Part shown: positions 19,818 through 29,199 of the stretch, in pieces
How the letters are laid out: each line of letters starts with the position of its first letter
How positions within the stretch are numbered: the stretch's first letter is position 1
Origin: Streptomyces sp. Mut1
Lineage (GTDB): Bacteria > Actinomycetota > Actinomycetes > Streptomycetales > Streptomycetaceae
Assembly (NCBI RefSeq): GCF_030719295.1
Contig: NZ_CP120997.1
Coordinates: 2,418,001 to 2,482,000 of the forward strand
DNA: 64,000 nt
Direction of reading: 5' to 3'
The notes under the pieces: generated by a model
Databases searched by the model: none
What the model was told of the DNA's origin: nothing
What the model saw: the letters and a program-made list of their open reading frames with translations, nothing else
Program-made: the position numbers and the translations under genes

Positions 19818-20236
19818 ACCGCGGCGGGCTCCTCGGCGAGGTACTCCTGGAGGAACAGCTTCTCCTCCGCGGAGATCCGCCGGGGGCGCTCCTCGGCCAG
19901 GTTGTACGGCACGACGACGGTCGAGGCCCGTACGTAGACCTGCTCCGGGTCCTTGACCTCGTAGGCGATCGTCAGCGACGCGGCGCCTATCTTCGTGACC
20001 CAGGACTCGACGGTCACCGGACGGTGCCGGTGGACGAGGGGCCGCAGGTAGTCGATCTCGTGCCGCGCCACGACGGAGCCGCCGGCGAAGGACGGCGAGC
20101 CGTCCCCCGGCGCCAGCCGGAACATGAAGTCGATGCGCGCCTCCTCCAGGTAGCGGAGGAAGACCACGTTGTTGACGTGGCCGAAGGCGTCCATGTCCGA
20201 CCAGCGCAGCGGGCAGCTGTAGATGTGACGTGCCAA
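19814..20236 (-). CDS. Acyl-CoA thioesterase, 4HBT hotdog fold
   Basis: A 140-residue hotdog-fold thioesterase. The motif RWSDMDAFGHVNNVVFLRYLEEAR contains the catalytic Asp and the conserved HVNN turn of 4-hydroxybenzoyl-CoA thioesterases and YbgC/FadM-like enzymes. The open frame extends upstream into ettA, so the start must be internal. TTG at 20236 has GAGG about 9 nt upstream, lies 5 nt after the ettA stop codon and gives the usual short N-terminus. A TTG start is uncommon and is the least certain part. It is coupled to the downstream unknown gene by a 4-nt overlap. Its acyl-CoA substrate is not known. Confidence 0.85.
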   Translation of the reverse strand: MARHIYSCPLRWSDMDAFGHVNNVVFLRYLEEARIDFMFRLAPGDGSPSFAGGSVVARHEIDYLRPLVHRHRPVTVESWVTKIGAASLTIAYEVKDPEQVYVRASTVVVPYNLAEERPRRISAEEKLFLQEYLAEEPAAV

Positions 20237-20241
20237 GACGA

Positions 20242-21906
<1,665 letters not shown>

Positions 21907-22005
21907 GAGAAACCGTCCGGCAATCGATGTGTGGGCAGATACACCCCATCTTGCCTGACGGCCGCCTCTTGACGGAAACCGGTCCGGTGCGCGATACGCG
22001 GAATC

Positions 22006-22115
22006 CCGGCCCGCGGTACGCGCGACACCGGCCCGCGGCAGGCGCAGGACCCGCCCCTGGTACGCACGAGACCGGCCCGCGGTACGCGTAGGGCCGGCCC
22101 GCGGTACGCGAAGGC
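22006..22115. repeat. Five imperfect tandem repeats of about 22 bp
   Basis: Five units begin CCGGCCCGCGGTACGCG or a close variant at 22006, 22028, 22051, 22072 and 22094. Units 1, 4 and 5 are nearly identical; units 2 and 3 have diverged. The period is not a multiple of three, so they are not coding. They fill the gap between the terminator of the wall-protein gene and the ettA promoter. Confidence 0.85.
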
Positions 22116-22145
22116 CCCGGTGGGCCGATGCCTCGCCGGGGCCTT
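22111..22145 (-). terminator. Hairpin terminator after the thioester wall-protein gene
   Basis: AAGGCCCCGG (22111-22120) pairs with CCGGGGCCTT (22136-22145) across a 15-nt loop. It lies about 30 nt beyond the stop codon of the wall-protein gene on the minus strand, and the AA/TT ends give a short U-rich edge. Confidence 0.72.
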
Positions 22146-22177
22146 CATCAGCGGGTGTGACGGTGTGCTACCGCCGT

Positions 22178-23629
22178 TCACTCACCGGTGGACTGTCCCT
22201 TGCGCCGGCGGAGGAGGAAGACCGCGCCGCCGCCGATGACGACGAAGGCGATGGCGATGCCCGCGATGACCGGGGTGGCGTTGGAGCTGCCGGTCTCGGC
22301 GAGGTTGCCCCCGGGGCCCGCCGTGCCGCCGCCGGCCGTGGCGGTGGTCGTGGTGGGCTGGTCGAGGGTCTGGGTGTCGACGCCGCCCGTAGTGGTGCTG
22401 CCGCTGGTCCGGCAGTCCAGGACGCCCTTGAACGTCTTGGCGAACCCGCCGGGCCCGGTGACCGTGACGTCGTACGCCTGGTCCTCGGCGACGGGCACGG
22501 TGACGGTCAGGGACTTGCCGGCCTCGACGAGGTGCTCGGTGCCGTCGAGTTCGAAGGTGTACGCCTCGTCGCCCTTGTTGCCGACGGTGATGTCGACGCC
22601 GCCGCTCTCGCAGTTCTTCCTGGCGGTGGCCGCCGGGACCGCGCCCTTCTCGGCCCAGGACGCGGTGGCGCTCGCGGAGACCGTGGACTCGCTGGAGCCG
22701 GCCAGGATCTGGGTCTGGCTCCGGGTGACCCCGGCGAAGGCCCGGCCGACCGGGACGGAGGTGGTGGCCTGGACGGTCAGCGCGGCGGAGCCGTCCGGGG
22801 AGTCGGCGGGCACGTCGAAGTAGAGCCGGTCGCCGTCGGCGGCCGTGGTGACGGGCTTGCCCTTCTTGTCGGTGATCCCGATGCCGCTGGCCGAGTCGGC
22901 GGGCGGGGCCACCGAGACCTGGCCGGCGTTGGTGCGGACGGTGACCGGGCCGATCCGCTCGCCGGAGCGCCCGGACACCGCGACCGGGTCGAGCGCGAGG
23001 GACGCCTTGGGCTCGGCGCTGTTGGCGGCGTTCTTCTCCAGCCAGTCGGCGAGCTTCTCCGCCTGCTTGTCGGAGGCGGTCACCTCCGCCTTGTCGGAGA
23101 AGCGCCAGATGGCGACCTGGGTGCCGGCGGCCGCGGTCTTCTCGGTGAGCGGCCCGGTGCCGGCCTTCTCGGCGAGGTCCGAGAGGTCGTCGATCTGCGG
23201 GTAGGAGTGCTCCAGGATCCAGCGGATTCGGCCGGCGTCCTTGTTGCTGCCCAGCGAGGTCTGGTCCCAGGGGGTCTCCAGGTACTTCGCCTGGTCCTGG
23301 GTGGGGTTGTGGATGTCGATGCAGTACGTCTTGAGCTTGCCGCCGCCGTCGACGGTCATCTCGAACAGCCCGGCGGGCAGCTTCTGCTTCCTGCCGTCCA
23401 CGCGCAGGACGGCGGTGTCGTAGGTCTTCAGCCCGTCCAGCACGGCGGTCGCCCCGCCCTGGTGCGGGGGCGCCTCGTCGGCCGCCGCACCGCCCGCGCC
23501 GACGAGAACCCCGGCCACGGCGAGGCCGGACGCCACCACCGAAGCGGTCAGCCGGGCTATGCGCCGGCCCCGCCCGGAGCGGGCCGTCGCCGTGGATGAC
23601 GAGGCGGTCGCTGAAGAAGCAGAAAACAC
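22178..23629 (-). CDS. Thioester-domain surface protein with LAXTG sortase signal
   Basis: A 483-residue secreted wall protein. Residues about 1-50 form a long Ser/Arg-rich signal peptide ending in GAGGAAA. An N-terminal domain of about 160 residues carries the paired motifs TYCIDI (Cys) and GTQVAIWRF (Gln), which mark a thioester domain able to form an internal Cys-Gln bond and attach covalently to host or matrix amines (family knowledge). Beta-sandwich repeats follow. The C-terminus has a Thr/Gly-rich stalk, LAETG, a hydrophobic helix and an RRRRK-type tail, as expected for class E sortases. The open frame begins at 23698, but GTG 23629 has GGAGGGG 6 nt upstream and is the likely start. It is monocistronic, with a terminator behind it. 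Confidence 0.9.
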   Translation of the reverse strand: MFSASSATASSSTATARSGRGRRIARLTASVVASGLAVAGVLVGAGGAAADEAPPHQGGATAVLDGLKTYDTAVLRVDGRKQKLPAGLFEMTVDGGGKLKTYCIDIHNPTQDQAKYLETPWDQTSLGSNKDAGRIRWILEHSYPQIDDLSDLAEKAGTGPLTEKTAAAGTQVAIWRFSDKAEVTASDKQAEKLADWLEKNAANSAEPKASLALDPVAVSGRSGERIGPVTVRTNAGQVSVAPPADSASGIGITDKKGKPVTTAADGDRLYFDVPADSPDGSAALTVQATTSVPVGRAFAGVTRSQTQILAGSSESTVSASATASWAEKGAVPAATARKNCESGGVDITVGNKGDEAYTFELDGTEHLVEAGKSLTVTVPVAEDQAYDVTVTGPGGFAKTFKGVLDCRTSGSTTTGGVDTQTLDQPTTTTATAGGGTAGPGGNLAETGSSNATPVIAGIAIAFVVIGGGAVFLLRRRKGQSTGE

Positions 23630-23769
23630 AGATTTCCCCTCCGGGCGAGACCCTCGCGCCCGGTACGCGTGTGGGGAATGTCCCGCCTGCCTACTCAAGT
23701 GCCCTGTGAGTACGGGGAAATCCTATGGAGCGAGCCATGCACAGTCCCCCGTCATACCGTCGGACAACC

Positions 23770-23784
23770 ATTCCGACTCGGAAT
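23770..23784. promoter_or_regulatory. 15-bp palindrome upstream of the thioester wall-protein gene
   Basis: ATTCCGA-C-TCGGAAT is a perfect palindrome, 141 bp upstream of the GTG start of the wall-protein gene and within the 211-bp gap after ssb. It may be an operator. The binding protein is unknown. Confidence 0.4.
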
Positions 23785-23840
23785 CGTTATCCCTGGTAAC
23801 CCCAGGTCCCGGAGGGTCACCGTCCGTCCCGCACGCCTCG

Positions 23841-24455
23841 TCATGACGCGGTCACCAGATCGGACTCGGCCCGCCGAGGCGCGGCTCCCGTCTTCTGACG
23901 CGCCGTCCGCCGCCGCGCCGCCGGCCGCGCCACCGGGCGCTCGGGCCGCTCCTGCGGCGGCTCGTCGGACCCGCCCGGCTCCGCGCCCGCCACCGGCTCC
24001 TCGGCCCCGCCCCGCTCCCCCGGACCCTCCCGCACCGCCCACGGATCGGCCCCGGGGGCGGAGACCGGGCCGGACCGGGCGGCCGGCACCGGCTCCCCCC
24101 TCACCACCCGGCGGAATGCCGCCGTACCCCGCGTCAGGTCGTGCCCCACCGCCATCGCCTCGATGTCCACGAACGTCCGGCGCTGCCCGTCCTTTTCCTC
24201 CTCACGCACCTTCAGCCTGCCGTGCACCACCAGGGGCTCCCCCACCGCGACCGAACCCGACAGATTCATCGCCAGCGTGCGCCACGCCCACACGGTGTAG
24301 AAGCTGGTGTGTCCGTCGGCCCAGAGTTCCTTCACCCGGTCCCACCGTCGCGGCGTCACCGCGAACCTGAACCGGGCCATCCCCCCGGTCGCCGTGTCCC
24401 GGAACTCCACGGCCGTCGCCGCGTTGCCCACCAGCGTCACCAAGGTCTCGTTCAT
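23841..24455 (-). CDS. ssb: Single-stranded DNA-binding protein paralogue
   Basis: A 204-residue SSB. Residues 1-110 form the OB fold (NETLVTLVGNAATAVEF, RFRFAVTPRRWD, WAWRTLAMNLSGSVAVGEPLVVHGRL). The rest is a disordered Pro/Arg/Glu tail. The tail ends in SDLVTAS and lacks the acidic DDxPF tip that housekeeping SSBs use to bind partners, so this is probably an accessory paralogue, used in sporulation or DNA uptake in other species, not the main SSB. The ATG at 24455 has GGGGAGGCGGAG just upstream. That ribosome site can pair with an upstream sequence (see 24460-24531). It follows the dynamin-like gene pair on the same strand. Confidence 0.9.
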   Translation of the reverse strand: MNETLVTLVGNAATAVEFRDTATGGMARFRFAVTPRRWDRVKELWADGHTSFYTVWAWRTLAMNLSGSVAVGEPLVVHGRLKVREEEKDGQRRTFVDIEAMAVGHDLTRGTAAFRRVVRGEPVPAARSGPVSAPGADPWAVREGPGERGGAEEPVAGAEPGGSDEPPQERPERPVARPAARRRTARQKTGAAPRRAESDLVTAS

Positions 24456-24459
24456 GACT

Positions 24460-24531
24460 CCGCCTCCCCTTCGCCCGGTCTCCGTGACCGCCGTGTGCGC
24501 GGTCACTGATCCCATGCTGGAGGGGAGGCGG
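24460..24531 (-). promoter_or_regulatory. Leader hairpin that can hide the ssb ribosome binding site
   Basis: On the minus-strand RNA, CCGCCTCCCCT (24531-24521) is complementary over 11 bp to AGGGGAGGCGG (24470-24460), which is the ssb Shine-Dalgarno region. An inner hairpin, GTGACCGC/GCGGTCAC (24484-24491 with 24499-24506), lies in the loop. The nested fold would block ribosome entry unless opened. Coupling to the upstream gene or feedback by SSB are possible controls (inference). Confidence 0.5.
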
Positions 24532-24553
24532 AAATCCCGCTGGGGGCTGTGGA

Positions 24554-26494
24554 CTAACGGCCCGTTGTGGAAAACTCCGTCACCGCCACGTACCTTTCGC
24601 GCACTTCGCGGTAGCGCACCAGCTCGGCCGACACCGGGTCGAGCACCCGGGCCCGCCCGCAGGCCGCCGCCGCCTCGCGCAGCCGCCGTTCGGCCTCCTG
24701 GCCGTACCGCCGCGCGGGCCCCCTGGCCGCCGCCGCGCACGACCACTCCACCAGCGGGCCGCCGATGATCCCCGCCAGCATCACCAAAGCGGGCGTCAGC
24801 AGCCCCGGCTCCAGCACCCCGATGATCTGACCGGCCAGCCACAGGCCGCCGAAGATCTGCAACAGAGTCATCGCCACCTGCGCCAGGACGGCCGCCGGCC
24901 ACCAGGCGGGACGCGGCGGCCGCCCGGCCCCGCGCCCGCTTCCCGCCCCCGGCGCCGCCCCGGCGCTGCCGCCCCGCTCCTCGGCTCCCGCTGCGCCCGC
25001 GCCCGCCTCCCGGCCCTCAGCGGCCCCGGCCCGTCCGGCCAGTTCGTCCAGCGCGTCCGGCAGTCCCTGTGCTCCGTACACCGCCGCCTCGCGCACCGCC
25101 TGCGCCCAGGGTCCCGGCAGTCCGGCCGCGGCGTCGTCGGCCACCGTGCGCACGGCCTGCTCGACCCGCTGACGTGCGGTGAGCCGTTCCTCGGGCGGGG
25201 CGGCCAGGGGCGCGCGGTCCCGGCTTCCGGGCTGCCGCGCGGCCTCGTACCAGCGCCACAGCCGCAGCCACGGCGTGCCGCAGGCCCGTCCGGCGTTGCG
25301 GCGCCACTCGCGCTCGGCCGCCTGTCCGGCCGCCGCCGCGCCCACGGCCTCCGCGAGGCGGTCGGCGAACTCCTCGCGAGCCTGCTCGCCGAGCCCCGGC
25401 CGTCCCTCGGCGACGTACACCGGGCGCAGCCTGGCCGCCGCCGCGTCCACGTCGGCGGAGAGCCGCCGGGTGGCCGCCGTGCGGTCCTGGACGAACCGGC
25501 CGAGCAGCTCGCGCAGCTCGCCCACGCCGTCGCCGGTCAGCGCGGACAGGGGCAGCACGGTCGCCCCGGGATCGCCGTGTTCACCGAGGGCCATACCGTC
25601 CTCGTCCAGCAGCCGGCGCAGGTCGTCCAGGACCTGGTCGGCGGCGTCCCCGGGCAGCCGGTCGATCTGGTTGAGAACGACGAAGGTGACCTCCGCGTGG
25701 CCGGCGAGCGGCCGCAGGTAGCGCTCGTGCAGGGCCGCGTCCGCGTACTTCTCCGGGTCCACCACCCAGATCACCGCGTCGACCAGCGCCAGCACCCGGT
25801 CCACCTGGTCGCGGTGGCCCCTCGCCGCCGAGTCGTGGTCGGGCAGGTCGACCAGGACCAGGCCCTGGAGCGCCTCGTCCGCCGCCGCACCGCCCGGCTG
25901 CGGCCTGCGCCGGAGCCGTCCGGGCACGGCCAGCCGGTCGAGCAGACCGGCGGCCCCGTCCGTCCAGGAGCAGGCCAGGGGCTGGGAGGTGGTGGGCCTG
26001 CGCAGGCCGGTCTCGGAGAGCTGGGCGCCGGCGAGCGCGTTGAAGAGGGTCGACTTGCCGCTGCCGCTCGCCCCGGCGATGGCGACGACGGTGTGCCGGG
26101 AAGAGAGCCGCTGCCGGGCGGCCGCCTCGTCGAGCACCCGGCCCGCCTCCGCGAGGGCGGAACGGTCGAGGCGGGCCCTGGAGAGTCCGACGAGTTCGCG
26201 CAGGGCGTCCAGGCGGTGCCGGAGCGGGCTGCCGGACGACACGTACGCCTCGACCTGGGGCCGGCCGTCGTCCTCCGCCGCTGCCACGGCTTCGGAGGTG
26301 GTCTCGGGGGTGGCCTCCTCGCGGGCGGCCTGAGCCCGGCGGGCGATGAGCCCGTCGTCCCAGCCCGTCCCGGCGCCGTGGCCCGCGTCGGGTCCGGCGG
26401 CCTCGCGCGGGTGCCCCGCCGCCTCGGTGCGGCGGCCGCGGCCGCGGGTCCTGCCCCGGCCCTGTCCCGGATTTTCGTCAGTGACGGCAGTCAT
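24554..26494 (-). CDS. dynB: Dynamin-like GTPase with C-terminal membrane helices, probable DynB
   Basis: A 646-residue GTPase. Motifs are G1 GASGSGKST (about 140-148), G2-type Thr-rich [11 protein letters not shown]3 DLPDHDS and G4 NQID. A helical region follows. Two hydrophobic segments lie near the C-terminus ([20 protein letters not shown] and [19 protein letters not shown]), and the protein ends in a short helical tail. Streptomyces encode a paired dynamin operon, dynA-dynB, that stabilises FtsZ rings in sporulation septa; this adjacent pair, with membrane helices in the second member, fits that description. The name is inferred from that pattern, not from a search. ATG 26494 overlaps the upstream stop (ATGA), which fixes the start. 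Confidence 0.75.
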   Translation of the reverse strand: MTAVTDENPGQGRGRTRGRGRRTEAAGHPREAAGPDAGHGAGTGWDDGLIARRAQAAREEATPETTSEAVAAAEDDGRPQVEAYVSSGSPLRHRLDALRELVGLSRARLDRSALAEAGRVLDEAAARQRLSSRHTVVAIAGASGSGKSTLFNALAGAQLSETGLRRPTTSQPLACSWTDGAAGLLDRLAVPGRLRRRPQPGGAAADEALQGLVLVDLPDHDSAARGHRDQVDRVLALVDAVIWVVDPEKYADAALHERYLRPLAGHAEVTFVVLNQIDRLPGDAADQVLDDLRRLLDEDGMALGEHGDPGATVLPLSALTGDGVGELRELLGRFVQDRTAATRRLSADVDAAAARLRPVYVAEGRPGLGEQAREEFADRLAEAVGAAAAGQAAEREWRRNAGRACGTPWLRLWRWYEAARQPGSRDRAPLAAPPEERLTARQRVEQAVRTVADDAAAGLPGPWAQAVREAAVYGAQGLPDALDELAGRAGAAEGREAGAGAAGAEERGGSAGAAPGAGSGRGAGRPPRPAWWPAAVLAQVAMTLLQIFGGLWLAGQIIGVLEPGLLTPALVMLAGIIGGPLVEWSCAAAARGPARRYGQEAERRLREAAAACGRARVLDPVSAELVRYREVRERYVAVTEFSTTGR

Positions 26495-28152
26495 CGCTGC
26501 CACCTCTCCTTCTGCAGTAGGGACAGTGCGGCGATCAGTTCGGCCTGCGGTTCGGGGGCCACGTCGAGGGCGTCCAGGGGCGCGAGCCGCCGGTCGCGTT
26601 CACCGTTCAGCACATGGTCGAGATAGGTGGTGAGCAGCGCGCCGCCCTTGTCGCGCAGCCGCAGCGCGCCCTGCGCCCCGATCCGTTCGGCGAGCTGCTC
26701 ACCCGCGGTCCGGGCCCGGCGTCCGCCGAGCAGGGCGGCGGCCAGCAGGGTGGCGACGGTCTCGGGGTCCGGGGCGGTGTTGCGCTCCATCAGGCGCAGC
26801 TCTTCCTCGGCCAGTTCCTCCAGAATCCGGCGCCAGCGTCGTACGGTCATGGCGATCCGGCCCCGGATGTCCTCGGCCGGACCCCATCCGCCTTCCTCCC
26901 GGCCCGCCGCCTCGAAGGCGAACGCCGCCGCGGCCGGTTCCCGCCGCCAGGTGGTGCGGATCTGCTCGTCGGCGGCGGCGACGGCGCACTCCAGGAGCGC
27001 GGCCAGGCTCTCCACCAGCGCGTCGAGCACTTCCTCCGAGGTGCTGTACAGCGGGTAGCCGCGCCACCGGGTGCGGGCGTCGCCGGCGAGCGCGCCGCCG
27101 TTCTTCACCCTGCGCCGCACCCGGGCGCCCTCCTTCCCGTACGCGTCCTCCACCACACCGGTCAGCCGCACGGCTGCCGCGTACTGCGCGGCGACGGCGC
27201 CGGCGAGTGCGGGCATCCGGACGTCCAGGGAGTCGATGACCCCGGCGGCGGTCCGGCCGACCGCCTGCTGACGGGCGGCCGGGTCCTGGGCCCGGTGGGT
27301 GAGCCAGGCGCGCAGCGGGGCGACGGCGGTGGTGGGCAGCAGTCCCCTGCCGCCGCCGGCCGATTCGGGCAGTTCGGGGATGGTGAAGCGCGGCACCTCG
27401 CCGAGGCCGGCCTTGGTGAGAAGGGCGCCGTACTGCCGGGAGACCTCGGCGATCACCTGGTGCGGGACCCGGTCCAGGACGGTGACGAGCGAGGCGTTGT
27501 ACTCCTTGGCCGTGCGCAGCAGGTGCCAGGGGACGGCGTCGGCGTACCGGGACGCTGTGGTGACCATCACCCAGATGTCGGCGGCGCAGATCAGTTCGGC
27601 GGCCAGGACGCGGTTGCGTACGACGAGGGAGTCGATGTCGGGGGCGTCCAGCAGGGCGAGGCCGCGCGGCAGGCCCATGGCCGTCTCGACGCGCAGCGCG
27701 GTGCCCCTCTCGGCCGCGTGCCCGTCGGGTCCGTCGAGGTCGTCGCACTGGCCGGGGTCGGCGTACTCGTCGGGCGACAGCCAGACCCGGGTGAGCTGCG
27801 GCAGCACCCGTACGCCCGCGAACCAGTGCTGGTCGTCGGGGTGGCAGACGAGGACGGGCGTACGCGTGGTCGGGCGCAGCACCCCCGCCTCGCTGACCCG
27901 GCGCCCCACGAGGGAGTTGACGAGCGTCGACTTGCCGGCGCCGGTCGATCCGCCGATGACGGCGAGCAGGGGCGCCTCGGGATCCTTCAGCCTGGGCAGC
28001 AGGTAGTCGTCGAGCTGGGCGAGCAGCTCGGTCCTGGTCTGCCTGGCGCGGGGGGCCCCGGGGAGCGGAAGTGGGAGACGCACGGCAGCGACACGGTCGC
28101 GCAGGGCGGAGAGTGCGTCGATGAGCTGAGGCCGTACGTCCAAGGTCACCAC
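26491..28152 (-). CDS. dynA: Dynamin-like GTPase, probable DynA
   Basis: A 553-residue GTPase without clear membrane helices. G1 is [10 protein letters not shown] (about 67-76), followed by [12 protein letters not shown]3 DAPDIDS and a long helical C-terminal half. The expected N/TKxD G4 motif is replaced by TVLDRV. It is translated directly before the membrane-bound partner, with a 4-nt overlap. The frame is open to 28269, but GTG 28152 is preferred: CATTCT lies 6 nt upstream, fitting a leaderless start, and gives the N-terminus [10 protein letters not shown]. Assignment to DynA of the sporulation-septum dynamin pair is inferred from order and architecture. It could otherwise be a generic YfjP/Era-like GTPase. 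Confidence 0.72.
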   Translation of the reverse strand: MVTLDVRPQLIDALSALRDRVAAVRLPLPLPGAPRARQTRTELLAQLDDYLLPRLKDPEAPLLAVIGGSTGAGKSTLVNSLVGRRVSEAGVLRPTTRTPVLVCHPDDQHWFAGVRVLPQLTRVWLSPDEYADPGQCDDLDGPDGHAAERGTALRVETAMGLPRGLALLDAPDIDSLVVRNRVLAAELICAADIWVMVTTASRYADAVPWHLLRTAKEYNASLVTVLDRVPHQVIAEVSRQYGALLTKAGLGEVPRFTIPELPESAGGGRGLLPTTAVAPLRAWLTHRAQDPAARQQAVGRTAAGVIDSLDVRMPALAGAVAAQYAAAVRLTGVVEDAYGKEGARVRRRVKNGGALAGDARTRWRGYPLYSTSEEVLDALVESLAALLECAVAAADEQIRTTWRREPAAAAFAFEAAGREEGGWGPAEDIRGRIAMTVRRWRRILEELAEEELRLMERNTAPDPETVATLLAAALLGGRRARTAGEQLAERIGAQGALRLRDKGGALLTTYLDHVLNGERDRRLAPLDALDVAPEPQAELIAALSLLQKERWQR

Positions 28153-28460
28153 ATGCGAAGAATGCCCAATTTTGGCGCCTTTTTGAAGCGTATAGCCACC
28201 TCTGCGCGCCGGTTCCTCCGTCCGGACAGAGGGGATGAGTGGGACGCAGGCATAACGAGTGCACAACACCCGGGGCGCGAGGCGTCAAAAGCGGTGCACG
28301 GCTCGCACCTACCTGCGATTATCGTCTCGCTTCACTGAACCTCCACATCGTGCCACGCAGGTGAAGCAACCGGGTCGAGCCATTCGGAGCCCTATCCTTG
28401 TCCCGGCAAGGTCACGGACCGCCCGGGTCCCGGGGCTCCAGACCACCGCAGCCACCACCG
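28153..28460. other. Divergent intergenic region between dynA and tRNA-Arg
   Basis: No gene is seen in these 308 bp. The left end holds the probable dynA promoter; CATTCT ends 6 nt before the GTG. Toward the right, TATCCT at 28393-28398 is a possible -10 for the tRNA. No convincing -35 for either was found. Confidence 0.5.
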
Positions 28461-28533
28461 GCCCCCGTAGCTCAGTGGATAGAGCAGGTGCCTTCTAAGC
28501 ACTTGGCCGCAGGTTCGAGTCCTGCCGGGGGCG
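28461..28533 (+). tRNA. tRNA-Arg (anticodon TCT)
   Basis: A complete cloverleaf of 73 nt. The acceptor stem is GCCCCCG (28461-28467) with CGGGGGC (28526-28532) and discriminator G28533. The D stem is GCTC/GAGC. The anticodon stem is GGTGC/GCACT around loop CTTCTAA with anticodon TCT at 28494-28496, and the T arm contains GGTTCGAGTCC. It reads AGA codons, which are rare in this GC-rich genome. CCA is not encoded. A hairpin terminator follows. No integrase lies beside it. Confidence 0.96.
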
Positions 28534-28552
28534 CCTCTGCCCAGCCCGTGCC

Positions 28553-28574
28553 AGGCCCTCCCCCGGGAGGGCCT
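28553..28574 (+). terminator. Hairpin terminator after tRNA-Arg
   Basis: AGGCCCTCCC and GGGAGGGCCT form a perfect inverted repeat 19 nt after the tRNA 3' end, followed by CCGTCTTGTG. It is placed to end the tRNA transcript. Confidence 0.75.
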
Positions 28575-28670
28575 CCGTCTTGTGCGGCGGCGCGTCTGTG
28601 CGCGGCGGGTCCGAGCACGGTAGCGAGGACCGCGTAGTGACGGCGTAAACCTGCCCCCCGCCTGCCCGTT

Positions 28671-29132
28671 TCAGGTCGCGGCGACCGCCAGCAGGACGAA
28701 CGCCAGGAGCGAGAGAGCGGTCCGGACGTAGTGGAGGGTGTTCCAGCGGGATTCGAACGCCGTGCGGGCCGCGGTGTCGTCGTCGCCCTCGGAGCCGGCG
28801 AGCGCGTTGTTCAGCGGGATGTTGCCGGCGATCGTGACCAGGTGGGAGGCGACGGCGCAGGCCGAAGCGCCGATCAGCAGCCACCAGGACTCCTCGCCGG
28901 CCTGTGTGAACACCGCGACCACCGGGAACGCGACCGCGCCGAGGAAGAGCAGGAGGAAGGCGGGTCCGGGGACCTTCTCGTTGATACGGCGCATCGCCGC
29001 GGTGAAACCCTCGTCCGGGAGTGCGGCCAGGCCGGGCATCACCGCGATGAGGAACGTGAGCAGAAAGCCCGCGTAGAGGCCGTTCATGAGCACGGCGAGG
29101 GTCAGGAACAGAGAGGCCATGGCGCCCATCAT
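28671..29132 (-). CDS. DUF1772 (anthrone oxygenase-like) membrane protein
   Basis: A small integral membrane protein of 153 residues (149 if ATG 29120 is used). Four hydrophobic segments lie at about 6-33, 57-77, 84-104 and 134-151. The pattern LMNGLYAGFLLTFLIAVMPGL, INEKVPGPAF and IPLNNAL...WNTLHYVRTAL is typical of DUF1772, a family that includes anthrone oxygenase-like proteins of antibiotic pathways. Here it stands alone beside a tRNA and a VWA lipoprotein, with no biosynthetic genes nearby, so a pathway role cannot be inferred. Start choice among 29132, 29129 and 29120 is uncertain. Confidence 0.82.
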   Translation of the reverse strand: MMGAMASLFLTLAVLMNGLYAGFLLTFLIAVMPGLAALPDEGFTAAMRRINEKVPGPAFLLLFLGAVAFPVVAVFTQAGEESWWLLIGASACAVASHLVTIAGNIPLNNALAGSEGDDDTAARTAFESRWNTLHYVRTALSLLAFVLLAVAAT

Positions 29133-29199
29133 GGCCTGCGGGAAGCGGCCGCACAGCCGGATTTCGCTGATGCGTGCGAGCCGCTTCCCGGAGCCGCGC

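Noticed and set aside
22006..22115. Possible CRISPR array
   Set aside because: The units are directly adjacent with no unique spacers, and no cas genes are present, so they are simple tandem repeats.
28461..28574. tRNA-Arg as the edge of an integrated element
   Set aside because: No integrase, excisionase pair or duplicated tRNA 3' end was seen nearby, and the downstream genes look chromosomal.
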